Position numbers and translations under genes: made by a program. DNA of 64,000 bases from Stenotrophomonas maltophilia (lineage in GTDB: Bacteria > Pseudomonadota > Gammaproteobacteria > Xanthomonadales > Xanthomonadaceae), in assembly GCF_006970445.1 (NCBI RefSeq), contig NZ_CP033877.1:3232750-3296749 (forward strand). Direction: 5' to 3'. The notes beneath the pieces are model-generated. The model had not been told where the DNA came from, made no database searches, and was given only the letters and a program-made list of their open reading frames with translations. Below, in pieces: positions 54,172 through 63,205 of the stretch (position 1 is its first letter; the number at the start of each line of letters is the position of its first letter).

Positions 54172-54248
54172 GGACGCATTGTGCCCGAGCGCAAATCCGG
54201 ATGACCACCTGGCATCCTGCCCATGGCGCTGCAGTACCCGCCGCGGCG

Positions 54249-54278
54249 CAAAAAAAAACCCCGCCGGAGCGGGGTTTT
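54249..54278 (-). terminator. Intrinsic terminator of the cold-shock gene
   Basis: On the minus strand AACCCCGCT/GCGGGGTT-type stem (CCCCGC-TCCG-GCGGGG) is followed by nine or ten T residues. Strong Rho-independent terminator. Confidence 0.92.
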
Positions 54279-54297
54279 CAACGCACTGTCGAGTGGA

Positions 54298-54504
54298 TCA
54301 CTCGGCCGGCGTGATGTTCGAAGCCTGGGCACCCTTCGGGCCCTGGGTCACGTCATAGGTGACACGCTGGCCTTCCTGCAGGCTGCGGAAGCCCTTGGAG
54401 TTGATGGCGGAGAAGTGCGCGAACACGTCGGCGCTGCCATCCTCCGGCGAGATGAAGCCAAATCCCTTGGCGTCGTTGAACCACTTGACGGTACCGTTCG
54501 GCAT
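54298..54504 (-). CDS. cspA: Cold-shock protein (CspA family)
   Basis: A 68-residue nucleic-acid-binding OB-fold RNA chaperone. RNP1 KGFGFI at 13-18 and RNP2 VFAHF at 27-31 are canonical, with a short N-terminus ([15 protein letters not shown]). Usually melts RNA structures, often induced by cold; whether this copy is cold-inducible is not visible. Has its own promoter candidate and strong terminator, so it is monocistronic. Confidence 0.97.
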   Translation of the reverse strand: MPNGTVKWFNDAKGFGFISPEDGSADVFAHFSAINSKGFRSLQEGQRVTYDVTQGPKGAQASNITPAE

Positions 54505-54563
54505 GGTGATGCGAGACCTTATGCAATGAATGGGTGGTGTACGCTGAACCCGCGCACAAGCTG

Positions 54564-54592
54564 AGTATGCAAAGCTTGCTCGGGGAAGACAA
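54564..54592 (-). promoter_or_regulatory. Probable promoter of the cold-shock gene
   Basis: Reading the minus strand: TTGTCT (54587-54592) and CATACT (54564-54569) with a 17-base spacer, preceded by TTTG giving a partial extended -10. Leader of about 53 bases to ATG 54504. Overlaps the start of the MTIP stop region only, not its coding body. Confidence 0.5.
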
Positions 54593-55339
54593 TCACCCCC
54601 GCGCCAATTCGCCCACCAGTTCCGGAAGTCCGTTGCTTGCCGCCTGCACATTGGCCAGCACTTCAGCCATCGTAATCTCCTCGCCATCACCGCAGCCGGC
54701 GGCCCAGTTGGCGATGATCGCCAGGCAGGCATAATCCAGCCCCAGCTCCCGCGCCAGCGCGGCTTCCGGCATGCCGGTCATGCCCACCAGATCGCAACCG
54801 TCGCGGCGCATGCGGGCGATTTCGGCGATGGTTTCCAGCCGCGGGCCCTGCGTTGCGCCATAGCAGCCACCGTCATGGACCGTGACACCGGTCACTTTGG
54901 CTGCCGCCAGGATCTTGCTGCGCAGCATCGGCGTGTACGGATGGCCGAAATCGACGTGGACCACGTCGGTGCCTTCTTCTTCACAGATCGTGCTGATGCG
55001 GCCCCAGGTGTAATCGATGATCTGGTCCGGGCAGGCCAGCACGCGCGGACCAAAGTGTTCGGTGATGCCTCCCACCGTGTTCAACGCCAGCACGCGCTGC
55101 GCGCCCAGCTGCTGCAGCGCGGCCAGGTTGGCGCGGTAGTTGATCTTGTGCGGCGGCAGCGAATGCCCCTCACCGTGACGCGCCAGGAACGCCACGCGAT
55201 GGCCGAGCAGCGTGCCCACGCGCACCGGGCCCGACGGGCGGCCGAAGCGGGTGTCGATCTCGTGGGTCTGCACGTCGTCAAGCTTGGCTAGGTTGTAGAC
55301 ACCGGTACCGCCGATCACGGCCAGGGCAATCTGTTGCAT
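54593..55339 (-). CDS. mtnP: S-methyl-5'-thioinosine phosphorylase (MTAP family)
   Basis: A 248-residue purine nucleoside phosphorylase. N-terminal phosphate motif [34 protein letters not shown], and the selective motif GMTGMPEA. That last segment and the length around 247 match the Pseudomonas-type MTIP acting on methylthioinosine rather than methylthioadenosine. Feeds hypoxanthine to Hpt, whose gene is next upstream in transcription. ATG 55339. Confidence 0.88.
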   Translation of the reverse strand: MQQIALAVIGGTGVYNLAKLDDVQTHEIDTRFGRPSGPVRVGTLLGHRVAFLARHGEGHSLPPHKINYRANLAALQQLGAQRVLALNTVGGITEHFGPRVLACPDQIIDYTWGRISTICEEEGTDVVHVDFGHPYTPMLRSKILAAAKVTGVTVHDGGCYGATQGPRLETIAEIARMRRDGCDLVGMTGMPEAALARELGLDYACLAIIANWAAGCGDGEEITMAEVLANVQAASNGLPELVGELARG

Positions 55340-55421
55340 TCGAAGCACTCCATGAAAAGACGAACGCCGGCACCCGAGGATGCCGGCGATGGAAGAAGAC
55401 GCGCCGCGAGCGGCTGCGCCG

Positions 55422-55976
55422 TTATTCCTTCATTGCGTAGATGGCCGGCACGCAGCGCAGGGTCTCGTTGACGTCCATGCCGAAGCCGAACACGTAGCGG
55501 TCCGGCAGCTCGATGCCGGCGTAATCGGCAGTCACGTCCGGCAGTGCGCGGTCATGCTTCTTCACGGTCATCGCAGCGATGCGCACGTCGGTCGCCCCCT
55601 GCTCCAGGCACCAGGTGCGCACGCCCTGCAGGGTGTAGCCCTCATCGAGGATGTCGTCGACCAGCAGCACGCGGCGGCCGAACAGCGAGGTGGCAGGCTT
55701 GTGCTTCCAGACCAGGTCGCCGCCGGTGGTTTCGCCACGGTAGCGGGTGGCGTGCAGGTAATCGAACTGCACGTCCTGGCCGCGCGCGCCCAGCTCCAGC
55801 GCCAGCTGGCCGGCGAACGGCAGCGCACCATGCATGATCGACAGGAACAACGGCACCTCGCCCTTGTAATCGCGCGCGATGGCGTCGGCGATACCCGCGA
55901 TGGCCTTGTCGATGGTGGGGCGGTCGACCAGCAGGTCAGCCTGGGCCAGGGCCTGGGAAATGGTGAGGTTGGGCAT
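55422..55976 (-). CDS. hpt: Hypoxanthine-guanine phosphoribosyltransferase
   Basis: A 184-residue PRPP-dependent salvage enzyme making IMP/GMP. PRPP loop VLLVDDILDEGYTL is clear and PDRYVFGFGMDVNE in the C-terminal part is typical. Its ATG overlaps the nagZ stop (one base). Forms a salvage pair with the MTIP gene downstream. Confidence 0.94.
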   Translation of the reverse strand: MPNLTISQALAQADLLVDRPTIDKAIAGIADAIARDYKGEVPLFLSIMHGALPFAGQLALELGARGQDVQFDYLHATRYRGETTGGDLVWKHKPATSLFGRRVLLVDDILDEGYTLQGVRTWCLEQGATDVRIAAMTVKKHDRALPDVTADYAGIELPDRYVFGFGMDVNETLRCVPAIYAMKE

Positions 55977-56983
55977 CAGACGGTTCTTCCAAGGGTTTCA
56001 AGCAGACGGGATTGGGTGTCGCCATGGCGGGCATCGGCCAGCAGGCCGTCCCAGCCGAGCGCGCCGCGGCCAAGCAGGCCCAGCAGCGCAGCAGTATTGA
56101 GGGAGCGTCCCTGCACCGCGTGCAGGGCTTCATCGACCAGTTCCGGGTGGCAGACCAGCACCACGTCACAGCCGGCATCCAGGTGCGCGTGCACGCGTGC
56201 CGGCACGCCACCGGCGCTGTGCGAGGCGGCCATGCCGATGTCATCGGAGAACACCACGCCGCGGAAGCCGAGCTCGCCGCGCAGGATGTCCTGGATCCAG
56301 CGCGGCGAGTAGCCGGCCGGCTCCGGTGCCACCTGCGGATAGATCACGTGGGCCATCATCACTGCATCGGCACCGGCGGCGATGCCGGCCTGGAACGGCA
56401 CCAGGTCCTGCGCGCGCAGTTCGTCCAGCGCGCGCGGATCGATCGCAGTATCGACGTGGGTGTCTTCCAGCACGGTGCCGTGGCCAGGGAAATGCTTGAG
56501 CGTGGCGGCCATGCCGACCGCATGCATGCCACGCACATAGGCGGCGGTGAACGCGGCTACCACCTGCGGGTCTTCACTGAAGGCGCGGTTGCCGATGGCG
56601 CGGTTGCCGCGGCCAAGGTCGACCACCGGCGCGAAGCTCAGGTCCAGGCCGCTGGCGCGCACTTCGCTGGCCATCAGCCAGGCGTGCTGCTCGGCCAGGG
56701 CCAGGGCCTGCTGCGGGTCGGCGGCGTACAGCGCACCGATGTCCTGCAGCGGCGGCAGCTCGCTGTAGCCCTCGCGGAAGCGCTGCACACGGCCGCCCTC
56801 CTGGTCCACGCAGATCAGCTGCGGGCGCGGGGCGGCGGCACGGATCGCCGCGCTCAGATCGGTCACCTGCTGGCGCGAGGCGAAGTTGCGCTTGAACAGC
56901 ACCACTCCGGCCACGGCGTCGTGCTGCAGCCAGTCACGTTCCTGGGCGGTCAGTTCGGTGCCGGCAACGCCGATCAGCAGCAT
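55976..56983 (-). CDS. nagZ: Beta-N-acetylhexosaminidase NagZ
   Basis: A 335-residue cytoplasmic glycoside hydrolase family 3 enzyme removing GlcNAc from anhydro-muropeptides in cell-wall recycling. Signature KHFPGHG at 163-169 (with the catalytic His/Asp dyad region) and catalytic Asp in FSDDIGM near 247-248. Product can influence AmpC-type beta-lactamase induction. ATG 56983 chosen by alignment to NagZ; the frame extends to 56998. Stop overlaps hpt start. Confidence 0.95.
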   Translation of the reverse strand: MLLIGVAGTELTAQERDWLQHDAVAGVVLFKRNFASRQQVTDLSAAIRAAAPRPQLICVDQEGGRVQRFREGYSELPPLQDIGALYAADPQQALALAEQHAWLMASEVRASGLDLSFAPVVDLGRGNRAIGNRAFSEDPQVVAAFTAAYVRGMHAVGMAATLKHFPGHGTVLEDTHVDTAIDPRALDELRAQDLVPFQAGIAAGADAVMMAHVIYPQVAPEPAGYSPRWIQDILRGELGFRGVVFSDDIGMAASHSAGGVPARVHAHLDAGCDVVLVCHPELVDEALHAVQGRSLNTAALLGLLGRGALGWDGLLADARHGDTQSRLLETLGRTV

Positions 56984-57061
56984 GGTCAATCTCCACAACG
57001 CGCGCCCGCATGGCGCAGTGCCGCATTGTCGCAGAACCGGCCGACAGGCGCAGTGGTCAGA

Positions 57062-57137
57062 AAAAGGGGACGGAGGGGATTAAGGCGCAATCAACCCGGG
57101 TGGGCTGGATACGTCTTAATCCCCTCCGTCCCCTTTT
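57062..57137. repeat. GGGGACGGAGGGGATTAAG palindrome, complete copy 1
   Basis: Perfect 23-base arms (57062-57084 and 57115-57137) around a 30-base loop. Right end is nine bases from the stop codon of the DsbA-family gene (minus strand). Symmetric A-run and T-run ends make it look like a bidirectional terminator. Confidence 0.82.
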
Positions 57138-57146
57138 GGGGGGCGG

Positions 57147-57842
57147 TCAGACCTTGCAGCCGTCCGGGCCGCAGGCCTCGTCTCCGTCAGCCGAAGCTGC
57201 CAGGGCGCCCTGTTCGGCCGCGATCTGGCGCAGGGCGTTGGCGAAGGCCTCTGGCGGCTGTGCCCCGGAAATGGCCCATTTCCCATCAATCACGAAGGTC
57301 GGCACCGAAGAAATGCCCAATGCATGGGCCTGCGCCAGCTTGGCGTCGACCTCGGCCAGGCCGCGGTCGGAGGCCAGCATCTGCGCGATCTCCCCACCGT
57401 CCAGGCCGCCAGCCACACCGGCCTTCACCAGCACGGCGGTATCGGCCAGATTCTGGCCATGCTCGAAGTGGGCGCGGAACAGCGCTTCACCCACCGCGTC
57501 CTGCACGCCGTGCTCGCCGGCCAGCCACAGCAGCCGGTGCGCCGGCAGCGTGGTCACCCGCACCTGGCCCTGGCTGAAATCCATCGGCAGGCCCTCGGCC
57601 CGCGCGGTGGTCTGGGTCTGGCCGAGGATCTGCTCGGTGCGCTCGACGCCACCGAACTTGCGCACATAGGCCTCGCGCAGCGGCACCGGGGTGTCGTCCG
57701 CGTCCGGATCCAACTGGAACGGCTGCCAGTGGATATCGAGTCCAGGCGCGTTGGCGCCCAGCAACTGCACACCCTGCTGGAAGCGATGCTTGCCGATCCA
57801 GCACCAGGGGCAGACCACGTCGGAGTAGATGTCGATTCTCAT
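57147..57842 (-). CDS. FrnE-like DsbA family oxidoreductase
   Basis: A 231-residue cytoplasmic thioredoxin-fold protein with an N-terminal CPWC (VVCPWCWIG) active site, the cis-Pro loop GISSVPTFVIDG, and a C-terminal Cys tail (CGPDGCKV), which suggests metal binding or extra thiol. The family includes FrnE oxidoreductases and 2-hydroxychromene-type isomerases; substrate not known. ATG 57842 starts at MRIDIYSD. Confidence 0.88.
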   Translation of the reverse strand: MRIDIYSDVVCPWCWIGKHRFQQGVQLLGANAPGLDIHWQPFQLDPDADDTPVPLREAYVRKFGGVERTEQILGQTQTTARAEGLPMDFSQGQVRVTTLPAHRLLWLAGEHGVQDAVGEALFRAHFEHGQNLADTAVLVKAGVAGGLDGGEIAQMLASDRGLAEVDAKLAQAHALGISSVPTFVIDGKWAISGAQPPEAFANALRQIAAEQGALAASADGDEACGPDGCKV

Positions 57843-57870
57843 CCCCACGACATGGGGCCCGCCTCCCTTG

Positions 57871-57950
57871 AAAAAAGGGGACGGAGGGGATTAAGTCGTT
57901 TCCCGCACAGGTGGGGTAAAGACGACTTAATCCCCTCCGTCCCCTTTTTT
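57871..57950. repeat. GGGGACGGAGGGGATTAAG palindrome, complete copy 2
   Basis: Perfect 29-base arms (57871-57899, 57922-57950), loop 22 bases, longer arm than copy 1 by TCGT. Ends six bases from the CYTH stop. The uninterrupted 29-bp arms imply recent origin or selection. Confidence 0.85.
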
Positions 57951-57956
57951 GGGGGT

Positions 57957-58442
57957 TCACCACTGTGAATAGGGGTGGCTGGCCAGCGCGACATTGTAGT
58001 AGCGTGCATCGTCGGTGACTTCGGCACCCACCCAATCCGGCAGGTCGATCGCCTGGTCGGCGCTGTCCAGTTCGACTTCGGCCACCACCAGTCCGGCGTT
58101 GTCGCCGAGGAACTCGTCCACCTCCCAGGTCAGCCCTGCGTGTTCGACCAGGTGGCGGCGCTTGTCGATCAGGCCGCCCACGCACAGCGCCAGCAGTGCG
58201 CGTGCATCGTCCACCGGGATCGGGTAATCGAACTCCTGGCGGGTATGGCCGATGGTGCGCGACTTCAGGTTCAGCGCGGCGTGGTCGCCTTCGATGCGCA
58301 CGCGCACCGACGCGTACTGGGTGCCACGATCGAGCGCACCCATGTCGTTGATGTAGCCCTGCGCCATCGGGATCACCCGGTGCGCGGCGGTACGCCAGCC
58401 ATCGCTGCTGACGAGGAATTTGCGTTCGATTTCAATGCCCAT
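57957..58442 (-). CDS. CYTH domain protein
   Basis: A 161-residue CYTH (CyaB, thiamine triphosphatase) fold protein with the N-terminal ExExK pattern IEIERKFLV, RVRIEG, and the acidic WEVDEFLG/VVAEVELDS strands. Members act as tripolyphosphatases or triphosphate-acting enzymes. ATG 58442 (MGIEIERKFLVSS). Substrate unproven. Confidence 0.88.
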   Translation of the reverse strand: MGIEIERKFLVSSDGWRTAAHRVIPMAQGYINDMGALDRGTQYASVRVRIEGDHAALNLKSRTIGHTRQEFDYPIPVDDARALLALCVGGLIDKRRHLVEHAGLTWEVDEFLGDNAGLVVAEVELDSADQAIDLPDWVGAEVTDDARYYNVALASHPYSQW

Positions 58443-58475
58443 CGCGCCATTATGCGCGATGGGCATGACAGCCGA

Positions 58476-59810
58476 TCAGCGCTTCTCGAACACCGCGATG
58501 CTTTCCACGTGCGCGGTGTGCGGGAACATGTCCATGGCACCGGCGCTGACCAGGGTAAAGCCCTGTTCGTTGACCAGGTAGCCGGCATCGCGCGCCAGCG
58601 AGCCCGGGTGGCAGCTGACGTAGACGATGCGCTTGAACTGCTTCAGCGGCAGCTGCTGCAGCACTTCGATCGCGCCCGAGCGCGGCGGGTCCAGCAGCAG
58701 CTTGTCGAAGCCCTGGCGCATCCACGGGGTGCTGCGCTGGTCCTGGGTCAGGTCTGCGCTGAAGAACTGCGCGTTGGCCAGGCCGTTGCGCTCGGCGTTC
58801 TCACGCGCACGCGCGACCAGGCCGGCATCGCCTTCCACGCCGACCACCTCGCGCACGCGGCGGGCCAGCGGCAGGGTGAAGTTGCCCAGGCCGCAGAACA
58901 GGTCCAGCACGCGCTCGTCCTCACCCGGTTCCAGCAGGTCCAGGGCGTGGGCGATCATCTTCTCGTTGAGCTTGGCATTGACCTGGATGAAGTCCAGCGG
59001 GCGGAACGCCAGCTCGACATCCCACGGCGCCAGACGGAACGACAGCGGCACGCCCTGCCCGTCCAGCGGCTGCACGGTGTCCACGCCGCCCGACTGCAGG
59101 TAGATCACGAAGCCATGCTGCTGGCCGAAGGCCGCCCAGGCCACGCGGTCGGCATCGCTGAGCGGCTGCAGGTGGCGCACGGTCAGGACCACAGCCTGGT
59201 CACCGGCGATGAATTCGATCTGCGGGATGTCACGCTTGCCATCGAGTGACTCGATGAAGGTCGACAGCGCCTCGACCTTGGTGCCGATCTCGGGGATCAC
59301 GGTCAGGCACTGGCTGAGGTCGGCGACGAAGCGCGGATCCTGTTCACGGAAGCCGACCAGGGTCTTGTCCTTCTTTTCGACCCGACGCACCGAGAAACGG
59401 CCCTTACGGCGGTAGCCCCAGCTCTCGCCGACCAGCGGCGCGAGCACGGTGCCCGGCTTCACATGGCCGATCCGCTCCAGGTTGTCCATCAGCACGCGCT
59501 GCTTGGCGACGATCTGCTGGTCTTCGTCCAGGTGCTGCAGCACGCAGCCGGCGCAGGTGCCGAAATGGGGGCACTTGGGGGTCACCCGCTGCGGCGAGGC
59601 CTGAAGCACCTCCAGGGTGCGCGCCTCGTCGAAATGGCGGCTGCGGGCAGTCTGTTCAGCCATCACCACCTCGCCGGGCAGGGCGCCGCTGACGAAGGTG
59701 ACCTTGCCGCCCTCGCCTTCACGGCGGGCGACACCGCGACCATCATGGCTGAGGTCGAGGATCTCGGTCTGGAATGGGGTACGGTCGGTGCGGGAGCGGG
59801 ATCGGGCCAC
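58476..59810 (-). CDS. rlmD: 23S rRNA (uracil(1939)-C5)-methyltransferase
   Basis: A 444-residue SAM-dependent rRNA methylase (RumA). N-terminal TRAM domain (about 8-70), 4Fe-4S ligands C80, C86, C89 and C168 (KCPHFGTCAGC and SQCL), SAM motif DLFCGLGNFTLPLA, and catalytic Cys in YVSCHPGSLARD. Starts at GTG 59810 (VARSRSRTDR), which matches the usual family N-terminus. Divergent to the REC-HPt gene. Confidence 0.95.
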   Translation of the reverse strand: MARSRSRTDRTPFQTEILDLSHDGRGVARREGEGGKVTFVSGALPGEVVMAEQTARSRHFDEARTLEVLQASPQRVTPKCPHFGTCAGCVLQHLDEDQQIVAKQRVLMDNLERIGHVKPGTVLAPLVGESWGYRRKGRFSVRRVEKKDKTLVGFREQDPRFVADLSQCLTVIPEIGTKVEALSTFIESLDGKRDIPQIEFIAGDQAVVLTVRHLQPLSDADRVAWAAFGQQHGFVIYLQSGGVDTVQPLDGQGVPLSFRLAPWDVELAFRPLDFIQVNAKLNEKMIAHALDLLEPGEDERVLDLFCGLGNFTLPLARRVREVVGVEGDAGLVARARENAERNGLANAQFFSADLTQDQRSTPWMRQGFDKLLLDPPRSGAIEVLQQLPLKQFKRIVYVSCHPGSLARDAGYLVNEQGFTLVSAGAMDMFPHTAHVESIAVFEKR

Positions 59811-59937
59811 GTGGCAACAGGCTGCGGGCAAAAATGGGGGCGTATTGTCGCAGATCCTGACCGACGGGGCCCGGACCCGCTTGCGCCCGTGGCCGCCGTG
59901 CTTGATGATTGGGACAGCTGACATGGAGGCAGCCCTG

Positions 59938-60666
59938 ATGCAGATGACCCCGCGGGCCGCACGGCCCCGCTTCCTGCTTGTCGAGGACGACATCATCAGC
60001 CGCGGTTTTTTCAAGGCGGCGTTGGAAACGTTACCGGCGGATGTGGACACCGCAGATTCGCTGGCCAGCGCCCTGGCCAGTGCCGAACCCGGCGCGCACG
60101 ATCTATGGCTGATCGACGTCAACCTGCCGGACGGCAACGGCGCGCAGCTGCTGCGTGAGCTGCGCCGTTCACATCCCGACACGCCGGCGCTGGCACATAC
60201 CGCCGACGGCGATACCTCCATCCACGCCCGCCTGCGCGAAGCCGGTTTCAGCGACACCCTGGTCAAGCCACTGGGCCGTGACCAGCTGCTGAAGGCGGTG
60301 CGCCGCGCACTGGTCAACAGCCCGGCGGGGATCTTCGTGGCACAGGCCCCGGCCGCGGTCGAACTGGCCGTGCAGGACTGGGACGAGACCGCAGCCCTGG
60401 CCGCGCTCAATGGCCAGCGCAACCACCTGATCGCGCTGCGCGAGCTGTTCCTGGCCGAGTTGCCGGGCGTGCGTGACGCGGTCGAGCAGGCGGTGGACCA
60501 GCACGACGAGCGCCAGCTGCGCAGCCAGTTGCACCGGTTGCAGGCCAGCTGTGGCTTCGTGGGGGCCGCACGATTGGGGCGGGCGGTGCGCCAGCTGCAT
60601 TACGCACCCGAGTCCGGGCAGGCCCAGGACGGGTTCCGCGCCGCGGTCGCTGCCCTGCTGCATTGA
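59938..60666 (+). CDS. REC-HPt phosphotransfer protein
   Basis: A 242-residue two-component protein. REC domain at residues 5-125 with acidic pair VEDD, phospho-Asp in LIDVNLPDGNG, Thr in AHTADG and Lys in LVKPLG; then a C-terminal histidine-phosphotransfer domain with the active His in SQLHRLQASCGFVGA. No DNA-binding or kinase domain, so it probably relays phosphate between other proteins. ATG 59938 has GGAGG eight bases upstream; ATG 59923 possible. Confidence 0.86.
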   Translation: MQMTPRAARPRFLLVEDDIISRGFFKAALETLPADVDTADSLASALASAEPGAHDLWLIDVNLPDGNGAQLLRELRRSHPDTPALAHTADGDTSIHARLREAGFSDTLVKPLGRDQLLKAVRRALVNSPAGIFVAQAPAAVELAVQDWDETAALAALNGQRNHLIALRELFLAELPGVRDAVEQAVDQHDERQLRSQLHRLQASCGFVGAARLGRAVRQLHYAPESGQAQDGFRAAVAALLH

Positions 60667-60677
60667 GGGGTGTTCGG

Positions 60678-60893
60678 CAGGGCTGCGCCCTGCACCTGCA
60701 GAAGCTTTCAAGCCAGAGCAACACCAAAGGCCAGAGCCAGATCGGCTCTGGCTTTCTGCTTGTTGGGCGGGGCGGGGTTTACGGCGTCTCCCGCAACCGG
60801 ACCCACCCCGCCTACCCACAGATAGCCAGCTTTTGCAGTTGACGTTGACGTTGATTCGGCAGGTGCAGGGCTGCAAGCCCTGCCGAACACCCC
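60678..60893. repeat. Composite element, half-deleted copy E flanked by two small stems
   Basis: 60678-60693 carries GCAGGGC/GCCCTGC. Then a regular terminator (60730-60756) lies in between, then only the right half of the large palindrome (about 60780-60813, TTACGGCGTC and CCCGCAACCGG), a spacer like copy C's, and the inverted stem GCAGGGCT/AGCCCTGC near 60866-60883. The second stem touches the recO stop. The left half of the large palindrome is missing. Explains the 227-bp gap. Confidence 0.7.
60730..60756 (+). terminator. Intrinsic terminator after the REC-HPt gene
   Basis: GCCAGAGCC/GGCTCTGGC stem with loop AGATC, then TTTCT. Good Rho-independent form inside repeat copy E. Confidence 0.75.
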
Positions 60894-61613
60894 CTACCTG
60901 CGGGGCGCGAGCTGCTCGAGCATTTCCCAGGACTTCAGGCCGCGCGGCCCCAGGTGATGGGCCAGCACCCGCCGCATCGGCAGGCGCAGGCTCGCCAGGT
61001 CGGCCACATTGGGCTCTTCGTCGGCCGCCAGCGCCAACAGCGCCGACCCGGTGGCGGCCGCCCGGCGCTCCCCGCCGCGCTCGCTCAGCAGGCGCTGCGC
61101 CCCCTCCTGCGGATCCAGTTCGTAGCGCGCGGCCGGGTCGATGGGCTGGCCATCGCTGGCAGTGTCCAGTTCGAAGCCCAACCCCAGCGCGGACAGCAGT
61201 TCGCGCTCGAAACGGCGCAGGGTCCAGGCCAGGCCAGCGCCCACCGCCAGCCGTGCACGCGCCTCGCCGTAGGCCAGGTACAGCTCCGGCAGCGGGTCCT
61301 GGCGCGGGGCCAGGCGCAGGGTCAGTTCACTCAGGTAGAAGCCGGCCAGCATCGCCTGGCCGACCAGGCGTGGCGCGGCATCCAGCGCTTCGGCACCACG
61401 CAACTGGGCCAGCTCACCCCGCTGCTGGGCACTGAAGCGGATCCACTGCAACGGCTGCAGGGCGGCGCGCAGCACCTGGCCCTTGGCGGTGGATACGCCA
61501 CGCGCCAGCAGGCCGATACGGCCATGCTGCGCGCTCAACACTTCGACCAGCAGGCTGGTCTCGCGGTAGGCCCGAGCGTGCAGCACGAAGCCGGTGTCGT
61601 CCTCGATCATCAT
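60894..61613 (-). CDS. recO: DNA repair protein RecO
   Basis: A 239-residue RecFOR pathway mediator that loads RecA on SSB-coated gaps. N-terminal OB fold ([20 protein letters not shown]...GLLARG) followed by helical DNA-binding part ([11 protein letters not shown]). Zinc-finger Cys of some RecO proteins are absent, as in many gammaproteobacteria. Last gene of the lepB-DUF4845-rnc-era-recO run; two start ATGs at 61613 and 61610. Confidence 0.93.
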   Translation of the reverse strand: MMIEDDTGFVLHARAYRETSLLVEVLSAQHGRIGLLARGVSTAKGQVLRAALQPLQWIRFSAQQRGELAQLRGAEALDAAPRLVGQAMLAGFYLSELTLRLAPRQDPLPELYLAYGEARARLAVGAGLAWTLRRFERELLSALGLGFELDTASDGQPIDPAARYELDPQEGAQRLLSERGGERRAAATGSALLALAADEEPNVADLASLRLPMRRVLAHHLGPRGLKSWEMLEQLAPRR

Positions 61614-61631
61614 CGAAGCGACTGCAACGCC

Positions 61632-62528
61632 TTACTCGTAACCGAAGGCCTTCAGCGCGGCCTCATCGTCAGACCAGCCTTCACGCACGCGCACCCAGGT
61701 TTCCAGGAACACCTTGGCCCCGAACAGACGCTCCATCTGCAGTCGGGACTTGGCGCCGATCTCCTTCAGGCGGGCGCCGCCCTTGCCGATCACGATTGCC
61801 TTCTGGCCCTCGCGCTCGACCCAGATCACCGCACCGATGCGCAGCAGGTTGCCGTCTTCGGTGAAGCGCTCGATCTCGACAGTGGTGGCATACGGCAGTT
61901 CCTCGCCAAGCTGGCGCATCAGCTGCTCGCGCACCAGTTCACCGGCCAGGAAACGCTGGCTGCGGTCGGTGATCTCGTCCTCGCCGAACATCGGCGGGGC
62001 TTCCGGCAGCAGCTTCAGCACGTCGCGCACCAGCGCTTCCAGGCCGTTGCGCTTCTGCGCGGAGATCGGATGCACGGCGGCGAAGTCGCGGCCTTCGGTC
62101 ACCTGCTGCAGGAACGGCAGCAGCGCGCCCTTTTCCTTCAGGCGATCGATCTTGTTGACCACCAGCACCACCGGGATGCCGGCGTCGCGCAGCACGTTGA
62201 ACGCCAGGCTGTCCTCTTCATCCCAGCGACCGGCTTCGATCACCAGCAGGCCAGCATCGACGCCTTCCAGCGAGCCGCGCGCGGCACGGTTCATCACCCG
62301 GTTCATCGCACGCTTCTGCACCTTGTGCAGGCCGGGGGTGTCGACCAGCACCAGCTGGCCTTCCGGATAGGTGGCGATGCCCAGCAGGCGATGACGCGTG
62401 GTCTGCGGACGGTTGGAGACAATGCTGACCTTGGCGCCGACCAGGGCATTGGTCAGGGTCGACTTGCCCACGTTCGGGCGGCCGATGACGGCCACGCTGC
62501 CGCAATGATGGGGAGTTTGTTCGCTCAC
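61632..62528 (-). CDS. era: GTPase Era
   Basis: A 298-residue 16S rRNA-binding GTPase needed for 30S assembly. G1 [10 protein letters not shown]3 DTPG, G4 NKID, plus a C-terminal KH domain with [16 protein letters not shown] start at 62528 overlaps the rnc stop (GTGA), so it is co-translated with RNase III, the usual pairing. Confidence 0.97.
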   Translation of the reverse strand: MSEQTPHHCGSVAVIGRPNVGKSTLTNALVGAKVSIVSNRPQTTRHRLLGIATYPEGQLVLVDTPGLHKVQKRAMNRVMNRAARGSLEGVDAGLLVIEAGRWDEEDSLAFNVLRDAGIPVVLVVNKIDRLKEKGALLPFLQQVTEGRDFAAVHPISAQKRNGLEALVRDVLKLLPEAPPMFGEDEITDRSQRFLAGELVREQLMRQLGEELPYATTVEIERFTEDGNLLRIGAVIWVEREGQKAIVIGKGGARLKEIGAKSRLQMERLFGAKVFLETWVRVREGWSDDEAALKAFGYE

Positions 62529-63205
62529 TTGGAATCCAGTTGTTCTAGGACGGCCGCAGCCGCCTGTTGTTCGGCAAGCCGCCGCGAGGCGCCTTCGCCC
62601 TCGGTGCTGGCGGCCGGGTCAGCTACGTTGCAGCGTACCCGGAAGTGTTTGGCGTGGTCGTCACCGGATTCTGACACCAGTTCGTACTGCGGCAACGCCT
62701 TCTGTCGGGCCTGCAGCCATTCCTGCAGGCGGGTCTTGGGGTCCTTCTCGGGCCGGCCGGAGGCCGGCAGTGCCTCGATCGACGCGCTGAACCAGGGCAG
62801 TACCACCGCCCGGCAGGCCTCGAAGCCGGCATCCAGGTAGATCGCAGCCACCACGGCTTCCACCGCGTCGGCCAGGATCGAATCACGACGATGGCCGCCG
62901 GACTTCATTTCGCCCGCGCCCAGGATCAGTCGATCGCCCAGTTCCAGGGTGCGCCCGATCACCGCCAGCGCGCCTTCACGCACCAGCTCGGCGCGGGCAC
63001 GGGTCATCGCGCCTTCGTCAGCCTTGGGCCAGCGTTGGTACAACGCCTCGGCCGCCATCATGTTGACGATGCTGTCGCCCAGGAATTCCAGGCGCTCGTT
63101 GTGTGGCGCACCGGCACTGCGATGCGTCAGCGCCTGCTTCAGCAGCGCCGGGTCGCGGAAGGGATGACCGATCAGGTCACCACGTTGGAAAGGTTTATTC
63201 GGCAC
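62525..63205 (-). CDS. rnc: Ribonuclease III
   Basis: A 226-residue dsRNA endonuclease processing rRNA precursors. Signature [12 protein letters not shown], with the second acidic site in [16 protein letters not shown], and a C-terminal dsRNA-binding domain ending [22 protein letters not shown] start at 63205 within the preceding DUF4845 gene (11-base overlap). Stop overlaps era. Confidence 0.97.
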   Translation of the reverse strand: MPNKPFQRGDLIGHPFRDPALLKQALTHRSAGAPHNERLEFLGDSIVNMMAAEALYQRWPKADEGAMTRARAELVREGALAVIGRTLELGDRLILGAGEMKSGGHRRDSILADAVEAVVAAIYLDAGFEACRAVVLPWFSASIEALPASGRPEKDPKTRLQEWLQARQKALPQYELVSESGDDHAKHFRVRCNVADPAASTEGEGASRRLAEQQAAAAVLEQLDSK

